From Candidatus Mycobacterium methanotrophicum (GTDB lineage: Bacteria > Actinomycetota > Actinomycetes > Mycobacteriales > Mycobacteriaceae), in NCBI RefSeq assembly GCF_023515995.1, contig NZ_CP097320.1:4278001-4342000 (forward strand): 64,000 nt of DNA, written 5' to 3'. How positions within the stretch are numbered: the stretch's first letter is position 1; each line of letters opens with the position of its first letter. Positions 18,692 to 27,013 of the stretch are shown in pieces. Position numbers and translations under genes: made by a program. The notes under the pieces were generated by a model, which searched no databases, had not been told where the DNA came from, and was given only the letters and a program-made list of their open reading frames with translations.

Positions 18692-18916
18692 TCACCGCGC
18701 CACTCGTCCAGCGTCGCCAGCACCTCGGCAGTCCGATATCGCGGAGGGCCGCCGCCCGGTGCGCGCCAGCCACTGCGCGACCGACGGCCGCGCCGCCAAC
18801 CGAGCCGCCTCCCGCCGCAGCAACTCCGGCACCGTGATCCCCTCTTCCCCGGCGCGACGCACCAGAGCGGCATACACCGCGTCGTCGATATCGCGGATTT
18901 GCACCGTCTTAGGCAT
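18692..18916 (-). CDS. vapB: VapB-type antitoxin with a C-terminal frameshift
   Basis: The first about 60 residues (PKTVQIRDIDDAVYAAL, GITVPELLRREAARLA) form a ribbon-helix-helix antitoxin N-terminus. After RTGRRPSAIS the reading frame ends in unrelated residues at 18692. In the next frame TAEVLATLDEWRGEWPDAGR continues exactly as antitoxin tails do and stops at 18670 inside vapC. One base is therefore gained or lost near 18735-18740. The DNA-binding half is intact while the toxin-binding tail is replaced. Either a real mutation, a sequencing error, or programmed slippage would explain this. Confidence 0.75.
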   Translation of the reverse strand: MPKTVQIRDIDDAVYAALVRRAGEEGITVPELLRREAARLAARPSVAQWLARTGRRPSAISDCRGAGDAGRVAR

Positions 18917-18925
18917 ATGTGCATC

Positions 18926-18949
18926 GTGCCATGCATGTCTGCATGGCAC
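18926..18949. promoter_or_regulatory. Palindromic operator upstream of vapBC
   Basis: Perfect 10-bp arms GTGCCATGCA and TGCATGGCAC are separated by four bases and begin nine bases upstream of the vapB start. Ribbon-helix-helix antitoxins bind such palindromes to repress their own operon, so this is the likely VapBC autoregulatory site. Confidence 0.7.
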
Positions 18950-18956
18950 GCGGCGC

Positions 18957-19598
18957 TTAGGGCTGCCCGGGCAGCAACCGGATCATCAGGCCATTGGCTT
19001 CGGCCAGCAGGTGATCGCCATCGAGCAGTTCGCCGCGAACAAATGCCTTGCGGCCCTCGGTCGCGGCGACGTGTCCGCGGACTACCAACGGGGTGTCGAT
19101 TGGCGTGATTTTCCGGTAGTCGACGTGCAGGAACGCGGTTCGGCTGATCGGCCGACCGGCGGCATGCACCGCCATCCCGAAGACGTGGTCGAACAGCAGC
19201 GGCAGCACACCGCCGTGCACGGCGCCGTTGCCGCCCACGTGAAAACGACTGAAATGGCCTCGCATTTCGACGCCGTCGACGTCAAACTTGCTCATCGTCC
19301 AGGGCGGCAACAGCAGGCTGCCCATTCCCGGCAATTGCGGCGACCGGCCGGCCGGACCCTGCCCTTCGGGCGCATGAAACGGCGCCAGCAGTGCTGATAG
19401 CGCGTCGGCGCGGTCGGCGGCCTCCTCCCAGACCTCGTCGCTGGGGTCGGCGGACACCGCCAGATCCTGCAACCCGCGCATGGCAGTGACGAATCGGCCG
19501 AAGCCCGGTCCCGGGCTTGCGGCGCCGTATTCCGGAAAGCCACCGTGATGTTCGTAGTCGGGGTCGAGTTGTTGTGGGCTCGGCGAAGAATCGGTCAC
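18957..19598 (-). CDS. Hotdog-fold thioesterase family protein (Rv0356c-like)
   Basis: A 213-residue protein whose C-terminal half has the PaaI/4HBT hotdog pattern: FHVGGNGAVHGGVLPLLFDHVFG, then TAFLHVDYRKITPIDTPLVV and LAEANGLMIRL. The N-terminal about 80 residues are a helical extension. Such enzymes hydrolyse acyl-CoA thioesters; the substrate is unknown. The GTG start overlaps the purA stop (GTGA), the same order as Rv0356c after purA, so the two are probably coupled. Confidence 0.88.
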   Translation of the reverse strand: MTDSSPSPQQLDPDYEHHGGFPEYGAASPGPGFGRFVTAMRGLQDLAVSADPSDEVWEEAADRADALSALLAPFHAPEGQGPAGRSPQLPGMGSLLLPPWTMSKFDVDGVEMRGHFSRFHVGGNGAVHGGVLPLLFDHVFGMAVHAAGRPISRTAFLHVDYRKITPIDTPLVVRGHVAATEGRKAFVRGELLDGDHLLAEANGLMIRLLPGQP

Positions 19599-20893
19599 GG
19601 GCGAGCCGCCAGGACGTCGCGCCGAACGACGGTCTGATCACGGCCCGGCCCGACACCGATACACGAAACGCGCGCTCCGGCAAGATCTTCGAGCCGCTGC
19701 ACATAGTCACGTGCCTTGGCGGGCAGGTCCTCGAAGGTCCGAGCGGTGGAGATGTCTTCCCACCATCCCGGCAGCTCTTCGTAGATGGGTTCGGCACGGC
19801 CCAAATCGCTTTGGGTCATTGGCATCTCGTGAATGCGTTTGCCATCGACCGTGTAGCCGACGCACACCGGGACGGTTTCCAGGCTGGACAACACGTCGAG
19901 CTTGGTCAGGAAGTAGTCGGTGATGCCGTTGACCCTGGTCGCGTAGCGGGCGATGACGGCGTCGAACCAGCCGCAGCGGCGACGGCGCCCGGTGGTGACG
20001 CCGAACTCACCGCCGGTTTTGGACAGGTATTCGCCGTTCTCGTCGGACAATTCGGTGGGGAATGGCCCAGAGCCAACCCGGGTGGTGTAGGCCTTGAGGA
20101 TTCCCAACACGGTGGTGATCCGGGTGGGCCCGATGCCGGAGCCGACGGCCGCGCCGCCTGCGGTCGGATTGGATGACGTCACATAGGGATACGTGCCGTG
20201 GTCGACGTCCAGCAGGGTGCCCTGCGAGCCTTCCAGCAGCACGGTGTCGCCGGCCTCCAGCGCGGTGTTGAGTAGCAGCCGGGTGTCGGCGATGCGGTGC
20301 TGGAAAGTCTGGGCTTGTTCGAGCAGAACCTCGACCAGGTGCGCCGGCTCGAGTGCCTTGCGGTTGTAGATCTTGACCAGGATCTGATTCTTCAGTTCCA
20401 GTGCTGCCTCGACCTTGTGGGCCAGCACTTCAGGATCGAGCACATCAGCGACGCGGATCCCGATACGGGCGATCTTGTCCTGGTAGCAGGGTCCGATGCC
20501 GCGGCCGGTGGTGCCGATCTTCTTGCTGCCCATGTAGCGCTCGGTCACCTTGTCGATGGCCACATGGTAGGGCATCAGCAGATGCGCGTCGGCTGAGATC
20601 AGCAACCTCGAGGTGTCGACGCCGCGGTCCTCGAGGCGCTTGAGCTCGTCGAGCAGGACGCCGGGATCGACCACCACACCGTTGCCGATGACGTTGGTGA
20701 CGCCGGGGGTGAGCACACCCGACGGGATGAGGTGCAAGGCGAAGTTCTCGCCGGTGGGCAACACCACAGTGTGGCCGGCGTTGTTGCCGCCCTGGTAACG
20801 CACGACCCACTGCACGCGGCCGCCGAGGAGGTCGGTGGCCTTGCCCTTGCCCTCGTCGCCCCATTGGGCGCCGATTAGGACGATTGCCGGCAT
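19595..20893 (-). CDS. purA: Adenylosuccinate synthetase
   Basis: A 432-residue GTP-dependent enzyme joining IMP and aspartate, the first committed step to AMP. The N-terminal P-loop GAQWGDEGKGK is followed by YQGGNNAGHTV, GTTGRGIGPCY and the VGTTTGRRRRCGWFD-like region here read as GVTTGRRRRCGWFDAV. Length equals the M. tuberculosis enzyme from the ATG at 20893; the longer upstream frame lacks similarity. It works with PurB, also in this window. Confidence 0.97.
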   Translation of the reverse strand: MPAIVLIGAQWGDEGKGKATDLLGGRVQWVVRYQGGNNAGHTVVLPTGENFALHLIPSGVLTPGVTNVIGNGVVVDPGVLLDELKRLEDRGVDTSRLLISADAHLLMPYHVAIDKVTERYMGSKKIGTTGRGIGPCYQDKIARIGIRVADVLDPEVLAHKVEAALELKNQILVKIYNRKALEPAHLVEVLLEQAQTFQHRIADTRLLLNTALEAGDTVLLEGSQGTLLDVDHGTYPYVTSSNPTAGGAAVGSGIGPTRITTVLGILKAYTTRVGSGPFPTELSDENGEYLSKTGGEFGVTTGRRRRCGWFDAVIARYATRVNGITDYFLTKLDVLSSLETVPVCVGYTVDGKRIHEMPMTQSDLGRAEPIYEELPGWWEDISTARTFEDLPAKARDYVQRLEDLAGARVSCIGVGPGRDQTVVRRDVLAARP

Positions 20894-20983
20894 GGCGCTG
20901 GATTTCTCCCATCCCACTGGTATCTGCCGCTTATTGTGGTCCAGCCGGTGACCCACATTAGACGACGGGTTTGCGAGGAGGCC

Positions 20984-21619
20984 GTGAACGACCCCGATAT
21001 CGCGGTGCTGATGTTCGGCGAGCATCGTCTACCGCGGACTTTGCGCGGATTGCAGGTCGCCGACGCCGGCGAAATCGATGCGGCGGCTCACCGGCACCGG
21101 CGGCTGATCGTGGTTGGCTCGGATGCGGACTTGGCCGCGGTACTGACCCGCTTATTGCGCACTGAGATGCTCGACGTCGAGGTGGGCTTCATATCGCGAC
21201 GCCGCTCACCGGCTACTCGGGCCTACCGGATACCGGCGGGCCTGCGGGGTGTCAGCCGGGCGCGGCGCGGTTCAGCGCGGCGAGTGCCGCTGATCCGCGA
21301 CGAGACCGCGACGGCAATCGTGGGAGCAGCTCACTGGCGGCCACCCGACGGCGCGCAACTGCTGCACGGCGAGGCCGTCGTCGACGATGTCGTGCTCTTC
21401 GACGGCGACGTCGCCGGAGTACGGATCGAGCCCACCGCGGGGCTGCCCGGGCTGCGGGCACGGGTGCGAGGCGACCGGTCGCGCCGCTGGCTGACCGGGC
21501 GGGCCGCACAGCTGGGCACCACCGGCGCCGTCGTGGTTCGCGACGGGATCCCGGCCCCTCGGGCGGCGCGCCGGTCGACGTTCTATCGGCATACCGAGGG
21601 CTGGCTGCTGGTCGGGTAG
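20984..21619 (+). CDS. Conserved protein of unknown function (Rv0358-like)
   Basis: A 211-residue cytoplasmic protein without a domain I can name. It is divergent from purA, as Rv0358 is, and begins MNDPDIAVLMFGEHRLPRTLRGLQ. The GTG at 20984 is chosen because a strong ribosome site (GAGGAGG) lies six bases before it. The central part is rich in arginine and has a conserved-looking REETATAIVG-like segment (RDETATAIVGAAHWR). It is followed nine bases later by a membrane peptidase gene, so the pair may be an operon. Confidence 0.85.
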   Translation: MNDPDIAVLMFGEHRLPRTLRGLQVADAGEIDAAAHRHRRLIVVGSDADLAAVLTRLLRTEMLDVEVGFISRRRSPATRAYRIPAGLRGVSRARRGSARRVPLIRDETATAIVGAAHWRPPDGAQLLHGEAVVDDVVLFDGDVAGVRIEPTAGLPGLRARVRGDRSRRWLTGRAAQLGTTGAVVVRDGIPAPRAARRSTFYRHTEGWLLVG

Positions 21620-21628
21620 CTTCGTGAC

Positions 21629-22414
21629 GTGAACATGCCTGTGCACCAATCGGTGCGACCCAGCCCGATCTTCCTGGCCATCGTCGCCGTGACGGTGTGC
21701 GGCGGCGTGCTGGCGTGGTGGGACGGCGCCGATGTGGGCGCGCTGGCATATGCCGGGGTGTTCATCTTCGTGATTGCGGGCTGGGTGGTGTCGCTGTGTC
21801 TGCACGAGTTCGGTCACGCGTTTACCGCGTGGCGATTCGGCGATCGTGATACCGCCGTGCGGGGTTATCTGGACCTCGATCCGCGGCGCTACAGCCACCC
21901 GCTGCTCTCGCTGGGTTTACCCATCCTGATCACTGCGATCGGCGGCATCGGCCTGCCCGGCGCCGCCGTCTATCTGCGGACGTCGTTCATGAGCCCCGCT
22001 CGGCGGACCCTGGTGAGCCTGGCCGGGCCGGCGGCCAACCTGCTGCTGGCGGTGGCGCTGTTGGCGTCCACCCGGTGGTATTTCGACCCGAACCACCCGG
22101 TGCTGTGGGCCGGGGTGGCCTTCCTGGGTTTCCTGCAGGTCACCGCGGTACTGCTGAACCTGCTGCCGATCCCAGGCCTGGACGGCTACAACGCGCTGGA
22201 ACCCCATCTGAGCCCGGAAACCCAGCGGGCGCTGGAGCCATTCAAGCCGTACGGCTGGATGATTCTGCTGCTCATCTTGTTTGCGCCACTGCTGAACCAG
22301 TGGTTTTTCGGGATGGCCTTCTGGTTCTACGAGTTGTCCGGCGTGCCCGGGATGCTCGCGAATGCCGGCATGGAACTGACCCGGTTCTGGCACGGCGCGT
22401 TCCCCGGGATCTGA
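21629..22414 (+). CDS. Site-2-protease-type M50 membrane zinc peptidase (Rv0359-like)
   Basis: A 261-residue polytopic membrane protein. The zinc-binding HEFGH lies in a hydrophobic helix (SLCLHEFGHAF) and the third ligand aspartate region is LLPIPGLDGYNALEP, the usual M50 layout. Several further hydrophobic helices follow. Substrates are unknown; the family cuts membrane-embedded proteins. The frame begins GTG AAC ATG, so the ATG two codons on is an alternative start. It follows the Rv0358-like gene by nine bases. Confidence 0.9.
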   Translation: MNMPVHQSVRPSPIFLAIVAVTVCGGVLAWWDGADVGALAYAGVFIFVIAGWVVSLCLHEFGHAFTAWRFGDRDTAVRGYLDLDPRRYSHPLLSLGLPILITAIGGIGLPGAAVYLRTSFMSPARRTLVSLAGPAANLLLAVALLASTRWYFDPNHPVLWAGVAFLGFLQVTAVLLNLLPIPGLDGYNALEPHLSPETQRALEPFKPYGWMILLLILFAPLLNQWFFGMAFWFYELSGVPGMLANAGMELTRFWHGAFPGI

Positions 22415-22428
22415 GGCAACACCGCGCC

Positions 22429-22482
22429 GAGATCGACGTCAGCGCGAAAAATCGCCGCGAAAAATGCACTGACGTCGATCTC
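22429..22482. terminator. Long intergenic hairpin, GAGATCGACG type, copy 1
   Basis: Arms of 17 bp, GAGATCGACGTCAGCGC (22429-22445) and GCACTGACGTCGATCTC (22466-22482), pair with one mismatch around a 20-nt loop containing two GCGAAAAAT-like units. It lies 14 bp after the M50 gene stop and has no U-tract. A related hairpin lies at 50911-50975. Confidence 0.55.
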
Positions 22483-22504
22483 GATTCAGGCGCCTTGCGA
22501 CCAC

Positions 22505-23020
22505 CGCGCTGGTGACCGGCTCGATGGCTCTGCTGGCCGACGCGGGCCATGTCCTGACCGACGTGGCGGCGGCATTCGTGGGCCTGTGGCTCTGGTGCTG
22601 GCCCGGCGCGGCAGCTCGTCACCCGGCCCCGCACCTACGGTTGGCATCGCGCCGAGGTGTTTACCGCCGTGGTCAACGCCGTCCCGCTGGTCGGGGTGGC
22701 GACGATCATGCTCCGCGAGGCGATCGGCCGGATCGGCCATGCGCCGGAAGTGCCTGGGATTCCGATGATCGTCGTGGCGCTGGCCGGGCTGGCCACGGGT
22801 GTTCGGGGGCATGACCGACGTCCACGATCTGCACGTCTGGACGCTGGTGCCCGGCAAGGACATGGTGACCGCGCATTTGGCCGGTGACGGTGACTCGGCG
22901 CGGGTACTCGGCACGGCCCGAGCCGTCCTCGCCACGCACCGATTGGGCCGTCACCATCCAGATGGAGCCGCCGGGGGTTGTCGGAGAGTGCTGGGGAGGT
23001 TGCTGAGCCGGCTCAGCTGA
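22505..23020 (+). pseudogene. Decayed cation diffusion facilitator (zinc/cadmium exporter) gene
   Basis: Pieces of a ZitB-like CDF transporter appear in successive frames: LVTGSMALLADAGHVLTD in one, LALVLARRG-like residues in another, YGWHRAEVFTAVVNAVPL and PEVPGIPMIVVALAGLATG in a third, then GMTDVHDLHVWTLVPGKD and finally WAVTIQMEPP in yet another. At least three frameshifts and one internal deletion (between the helix ending GLATG and the cytoplasmic domain) are needed, and the N-terminus is missing. It cannot make a working transporter. It overlaps the end of the next gene by eight bases. Confidence 0.8.
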
Positions 23021-23429
23021 GCCCGAGGGCAGCGCGGGCCGCCGGGTCGCAATCGTCAAGCACGTCCAGGCACCGGGTCTGCTCGTCGGTTTCGCCGATG
23101 GCGTCGGCCGCCCTCGCCAGCGCGGCCACGCACCGCAGAAAACCGCGGTTGGGCTCGTGGGAGTACGGCACCGGCCCGAATCCTTTCCAGCCGTTGCGCC
23201 GCAGCTGGTCCAGACCGCGGTGGTAGCCGGTGCGGGCGTAGGCGTAGGCGGTGATCGCCTTGTCGTCGGCGAGCGCTTCCTCGGCCAGCGCCGCCCAGGC
23301 CACCGAGGCCGACGGGTGTGCGGCGGCGACGACGGCCGGGTTCTCGTTGGCCCGCATTTGGGCCTCGGCGTCGGAATCGGCGGGCAGCAGGATTGGATCC
23401 GGTCCGAGAAGATCACGCATGGGCGTCAT
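23013..23429 (-). CDS. DUF3151 family protein (Rv0360c-like)
   Basis: A 138-residue soluble protein beginning MTPMRDLLGPDPILLP, with a helical repeat-like body (AWAALAEEALADDKAITAYA, YHRGLDQLRRNGWKG) and the segment PNRGFLRCVAALARAA. This is the actinobacterial DUF3151 family; its function is unknown. The ATG at 23429 is chosen over an upstream start as it matches the family N-terminus. Position between an M50 peptidase and the Rv0361-like gene agrees with M. tuberculosis order. Confidence 0.87.
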   Translation of the reverse strand: MTPMRDLLGPDPILLPADSDAEAQMRANENPAVVAAAHPSASVAWAALAEEALADDKAITAYAYARTGYHRGLDQLRRNGWKGFGPVPYSHEPNRGFLRCVAALARAADAIGETDEQTRCLDVLDDCDPAARAALGLS

Positions 23430-23615
23430 GGGGGTTATTGTGCCGTGCGATGCCGCCGCACCCAACCGGGTGCCGAGTCGCCAGCGCAGTGTCGGAGGGT
23501 CGGATTGATACCGCCGCCAGCGCGCCGGGTTCGATCACATGACACGTGACGGTGATCAGCGGTCCGACATGCCGTCGACGGTTGTCGGTAGGTGGGTGGG
23601 ATGCTCACGGGTGAG

Positions 23616-24884
23616 ATGAGCAGGCACACCACGTTCAGGTTCTGCCTCGACCCGACGGCCGAGCACCAGCAGGTGCCGCCCCGGCATGCCGGGGCGGCCC
23701 GGTTCGCGTTCAATCAGTGCCTGCAGATGGTGAAAGGCGCACTCACTCAACGCAAGACCGATCCGAACGTCGATGTGTTGTGGACGGGATTTGATCTGAT
23801 CAACGCGTTCATCGTTCAACGCCTGGAAGAAATCCGAGGAAGCGGGCCGGACGTTTACCGTCGACACCGCTGGCAGCGTTGGGGTGGTGACCGAACTGCC
23901 GTGGCGGGCCGACGTGTGCCAGCAGGTCTTCGAAGAAGCCGCCGTCGACTGCGGCGCATGCTCGCTAAGGGCAGGGCCAAGATTCTCTTCGCCGCACTAA
24001 GCCGCCAGGCGGGGCGGTGGTGGGTGCCGTTACATGTGGAGGCCGCCGACCTGCACCCCAGCTACCGGCACACTCCGCGCGATCCTTCAGACGAGGGCGG
24101 CTGGGTCGGCGTTGATCGGGGTTTGTCGACGTTCGCAGTCGCCGCCGACGCTGACGGCAACGAAGTTGCTCGCATCACCGATGCCCCTAAGGCGTTGGCC
24201 GCGGGAATGAAACGTCAACGACGGCTGGCGAGATCGTTGTCTCGCAAGCAAAGCGGATCCCGTAAACGCCGTTACGCCGCAGCCAGGTTGAGGCGCCATC
24301 ACTATCACGTCGCTAACGTGCGCCGCCATTGTCTCCACCAGGTTTCCAGCGCGCTGGTCAAGGCCCACGACCGGCTCGTGATCGAAACCCTGAACGTGAC
24401 CGGGATGCTGGCTAACCGTCGCCTCGCTCGAGCTATTTCCGATGCGAGCTGGGCGGAGTTCTCCCAACTGCTGGCATACGAACAGGCCTGGCGCGGTGGA
24501 GAACTCGTCGCTGCCGATCGGTGGTATCCGTCGAGCAAACTCTGCGCGGCCTGCGGTTCTATCGGTGGCGATCTGACGCTGGCCGACCGAGTGCTTGCCT
24601 GCAGCTGCCGATATTCCCTCGACCGCGACACCAATGCAGCGATCAATCTGACCCGCTGGGGCCAGGCCCACCATGGTCTACACATCGATCCCCGGACCCA
24701 CAAGCAACGGGCCGGGCTAACAACGCCCGCCGACGGGACGGCGCTGACCAGCACCCCATGTGTGCCGGTGAAACCAGCCCGAAAGAAGCGGGAACCGACG
24801 CTCACACCGCACCAGCGGCCTGAACCGAGGACGCCCGAGAGGGGCGGCGCCCAACACTCGTTAGAGTTGTTGGACACGCTTTAA
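23616..24884 (+). mobile_element. tnpB: IS200/IS605-type TnpB gene, scrambled by frameshifts and a deletion
   Basis: The frame starts like mycobacterial TnpB (SRHTTFRFCLDPTAEHQQV, WTGFDLINAF). Its C-terminal half is intact: RuvC-like aspartate in WVGVDRGLST, glutamate in RLVIETLNVTG, a zinc-ribbon (LCAACGS, CSCRYS) and last aspartate in LDRDTNAAIN. Between residues about 65 and 115 the frame is wrong: the expected NAWKKSEEAGRTFTVDTAG and ELPWRADVCQQVFEEAAVDCG are present but in a neighbouring frame, and about 80 codons between VDCG and RRMLAKG are missing. The protein is thus unlikely to be an active nuclease. No TnpA is seen. Confidence 0.85.
24851..24873. repeat. Candidate right-end hairpin of the TnpB element
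   Basis: CCAACACTC and GAGTTGTTGG pair over nine base pairs with one bulged T around the loop GTTA, inside the last codons of tnpB. IS200/IS605 elements carry such subterminal bulged hairpins, recognised by TnpA. The left end was not found. Confidence 0.5.
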
Positions 24885-24926
24885 GCTGCAATACGTATTT
24901 CGACAGCGAAGAGGACAGCAGCGCTT

Positions 24927-25796
24927 ATGCCGAATCCCTCAGGGCCTGACCGCGACGACACGTCGGATGCGCCGGGGTTCGATCCAGACGCCGTCGATCG
25001 ACGTGCCGCGACCGACCCGGCGGAATCCGAGGATGACCCAACCGAACAGGTCGCCACTCCCGACGACGATGCCGTCGAGAACTACCGGGCGGATCCCGCC
25101 ACCGAGGTGATGGCCAAGGCGGAGCGCGAGCAGGAGGCGGCCAAACAGCGCGATGTGCTGGGCGAGCGCCGCTTCACCGCCCCGGGGTTCGACGCCAAGG
25201 AGACGGCGATCATCCATACCGCTACCGAGCCCGCGACCGAGATCTTCGATACGCGCCATCCGCCGTCCGGACCAATCGACGGACCGCCGAGAACGGCGGT
25301 GCCGCAGCTGATTCCGCCTCGGCTGGGCGCCAAGTTGCGGCCGTCGTCCCAACGCAGCTGGGGTTGGGTGCTGGCGCTGATCCTGATCATCCTGGCGTTG
25401 GCGGCCGTCGCGGTGCTGGGCACCGTGCTGCTGACCCGCCACCCCGCAAAGCCAAAGGCGTCACAAGAAGACCGCGTCCGCAGCACGATCCAAAGTTTCG
25501 ACGTCGCGATGCAGAACGGCGATTTGTCCACGTTGCGCGGCATCACGTGCGGCAACATGCGCGACGACTACGTCAGCTACGACCAGCGCGAATGGGACGA
25601 CACCTTCCGTCGGGTCGCGGCGGCCAAGCAGTATCCGGTGGTCGCCGACATCGACCAAGTGGTGGTCAACGGAAACCACGCCGAGGCCAACGTGACCGCG
25701 TTCATGGCCTATGCCCCGCAGGTCCGCTCGACCCGCAGCTTCGACCTGCAGTACCGCGACAATCAGTGGAAGATCTGCGAGTCCAGCACCGGTTGA
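24927..25796 (+). CDS. Single-pass membrane protein (Rv0361-like)
   Basis: A 289-residue protein with an acidic, disordered N-terminal cytoplasmic half, one transmembrane helix (about residues 146-170: VLALILIILALAAVAVLG) and a C-terminal domain outside (about 110 residues) of the NTF2-like or Rv0361 type (QSFDVAMQNGDLSTLRGITCG, YDQREWDDTF). The function is unknown. The order Rv0360c, Rv0361, fba is kept, but the mgtE gene found between Rv0361 and fba in M. tuberculosis is not here. Confidence 0.85.
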   Translation: MPNPSGPDRDDTSDAPGFDPDAVDRRAATDPAESEDDPTEQVATPDDDAVENYRADPATEVMAKAEREQEAAKQRDVLGERRFTAPGFDAKETAIIHTATEPATEIFDTRHPPSGPIDGPPRTAVPQLIPPRLGAKLRPSSQRSWGWVLALILIILALAAVAVLGTVLLTRHPAKPKASQEDRVRSTIQSFDVAMQNGDLSTLRGITCGNMRDDYVSYDQREWDDTFRRVAAAKQYPVVADIDQVVVNGNHAEANVTAFMAYAPQVRSTRSFDLQYRDNQWKICESSTG

Positions 25797-25838
25797 GTCA
25801 GGCCGAGCTGATTGCCGGCCTCCTGCTCATCGCGCTAC

Positions 25839-25886
25839 GCGTCCCCCTCGCCGCTGCGCGGCTGGGGGCACCCCCACTGCATCATC
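25839..25886. repeat. GC-rich dispersed repeat with inner hairpin, copy 2
   Basis: Begins GCGTCCCCCTCGCCG and ends GGCACCCCCACTGCATC, closely similar to 16478-16526. It sits between the convergent Rv0361-like gene and fba and touches the fba stop, so it could act as a two-way terminator. Confidence 0.55.
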
Positions 25887-26923
25887 TACCCGGCGGACAC
25901 AGACTTGCCGGCGCAGTGCAGGTCGTTGCAGGCCTCGATGACCCGCTCGGTCATGCCCGCTTCGGCCTTCTTCAAATAGCTGCGCGGGTCGTAGGCCTTC
26001 TTGCTGCCCACCTCGCCGTCGACCTTGAGCACGCCGTCGTAGTTGGTGAACATGTGAGCGGCGATCGGGCGGGTGAACGCGTACTGGGTGTCGGTGTCAA
26101 CGTTCATCTTCACCACGCCGTACCCCAGCGCCTCCTCGATCTCCGACTTCAGTGATCCCGAACCGCCGTGGAACACGAAGTCGAACGGCTTGGATCCGTC
26201 GGGCAGCCCGAGCTTGGCTGACGCTACCTTCTGGCCCTGGGCAAGGATGTCCGGGCGGAGCCTGACGTTGCCGGGCTTGTAGACGCCGTGCACGTTGCCG
26301 AACGTCGCGGCCAGCAGATACTTGCCGTGCTCGCCGTGGCCGAGCGCTTCGACGGTCTTCTCGAAGTCATCAGGCGTGGTGTAGAGCTTGTCGTTGATCT
26401 CGTGGGCGACGCCGTCTTCCTCGCCGCCGACCACGCCGATCTCAATCTCCAGGACAATCTTGGCGGCGGCGGCCTGCTTGAGCAGCTCCTGGGCGATCAC
26501 CAGGTTCTCGTCGATCGGCACCGCAGAGCCGTCCCACATGTGCGCCTGGAACAACGGATTCTTGCCGGCGGCGACGCGTTTGGCCGAGATCGCCAGCAGC
26601 GGCCGCACGTAGGTGTCCAGCTTGTCCTTTGGGCAGTGGTCGGTGTGCAGGGCGACATTGATCGGATACTTGCCGGCGACACTACGGGTGAATTCGGCCA
26701 GCGCGACCGCACCGGCGACCATGTTTTTGACCCCGAGCCCCGAACCGAACTCCGCGCCCCCGGTGGAGAACTGGATGATGCCGTCGCTGCCGGCGTCGGC
26801 AAAGCCTTTGAGCGCCGCGTTGATGGTCTCCGAGGACGTGCAGTTGATGGCCGGGAAGGCAAACGAGTTCTCCTTGGCGCGTTGCAGCATCTCGGTGTAG
26901 ACCTCTGGCGTTGCGATGGGCAT
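25886..26923 (-). CDS. fba: Class II fructose-bisphosphate aldolase
   Basis: A 345-residue zinc aldolase of glycolysis and gluconeogenesis, splitting fructose 1,6-bisphosphate. Zinc-ligand and active-site segments are visible: LHTDHCPKDK, EIEIGVVGGEEDGV, ATFGNVHGVYKPG, VFHGGSGS and MNVDTDTQ. Length is that of the M. tuberculosis enzyme (Rv0363c). An AGGAAGG ribosome site precedes the ATG. Neighbours on both sides match M. tuberculosis apart from the missing mgtE. Confidence 0.97.
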   Translation of the reverse strand: MPIATPEVYTEMLQRAKENSFAFPAINCTSSETINAALKGFADAGSDGIIQFSTGGAEFGSGLGVKNMVAGAVALAEFTRSVAGKYPINVALHTDHCPKDKLDTYVRPLLAISAKRVAAGKNPLFQAHMWDGSAVPIDENLVIAQELLKQAAAAKIVLEIEIGVVGGEEDGVAHEINDKLYTTPDDFEKTVEALGHGEHGKYLLAATFGNVHGVYKPGNVRLRPDILAQGQKVASAKLGLPDGSKPFDFVFHGGSGSLKSEIEEALGYGVVKMNVDTDTQYAFTRPIAAHMFTNYDGVLKVDGEVGSKKAYDPRSYLKKAEAGMTERVIEACNDLHCAGKSVSAG

Positions 26924-27013
26924 GGACCTTCCTTCCTGACGTGTCGGACAAGTGTCGCAACAACTGATCGTCGTTAGCAGCCCGGCCGGGCTTGACCGGT
27001 ATCTTAGAGCACC

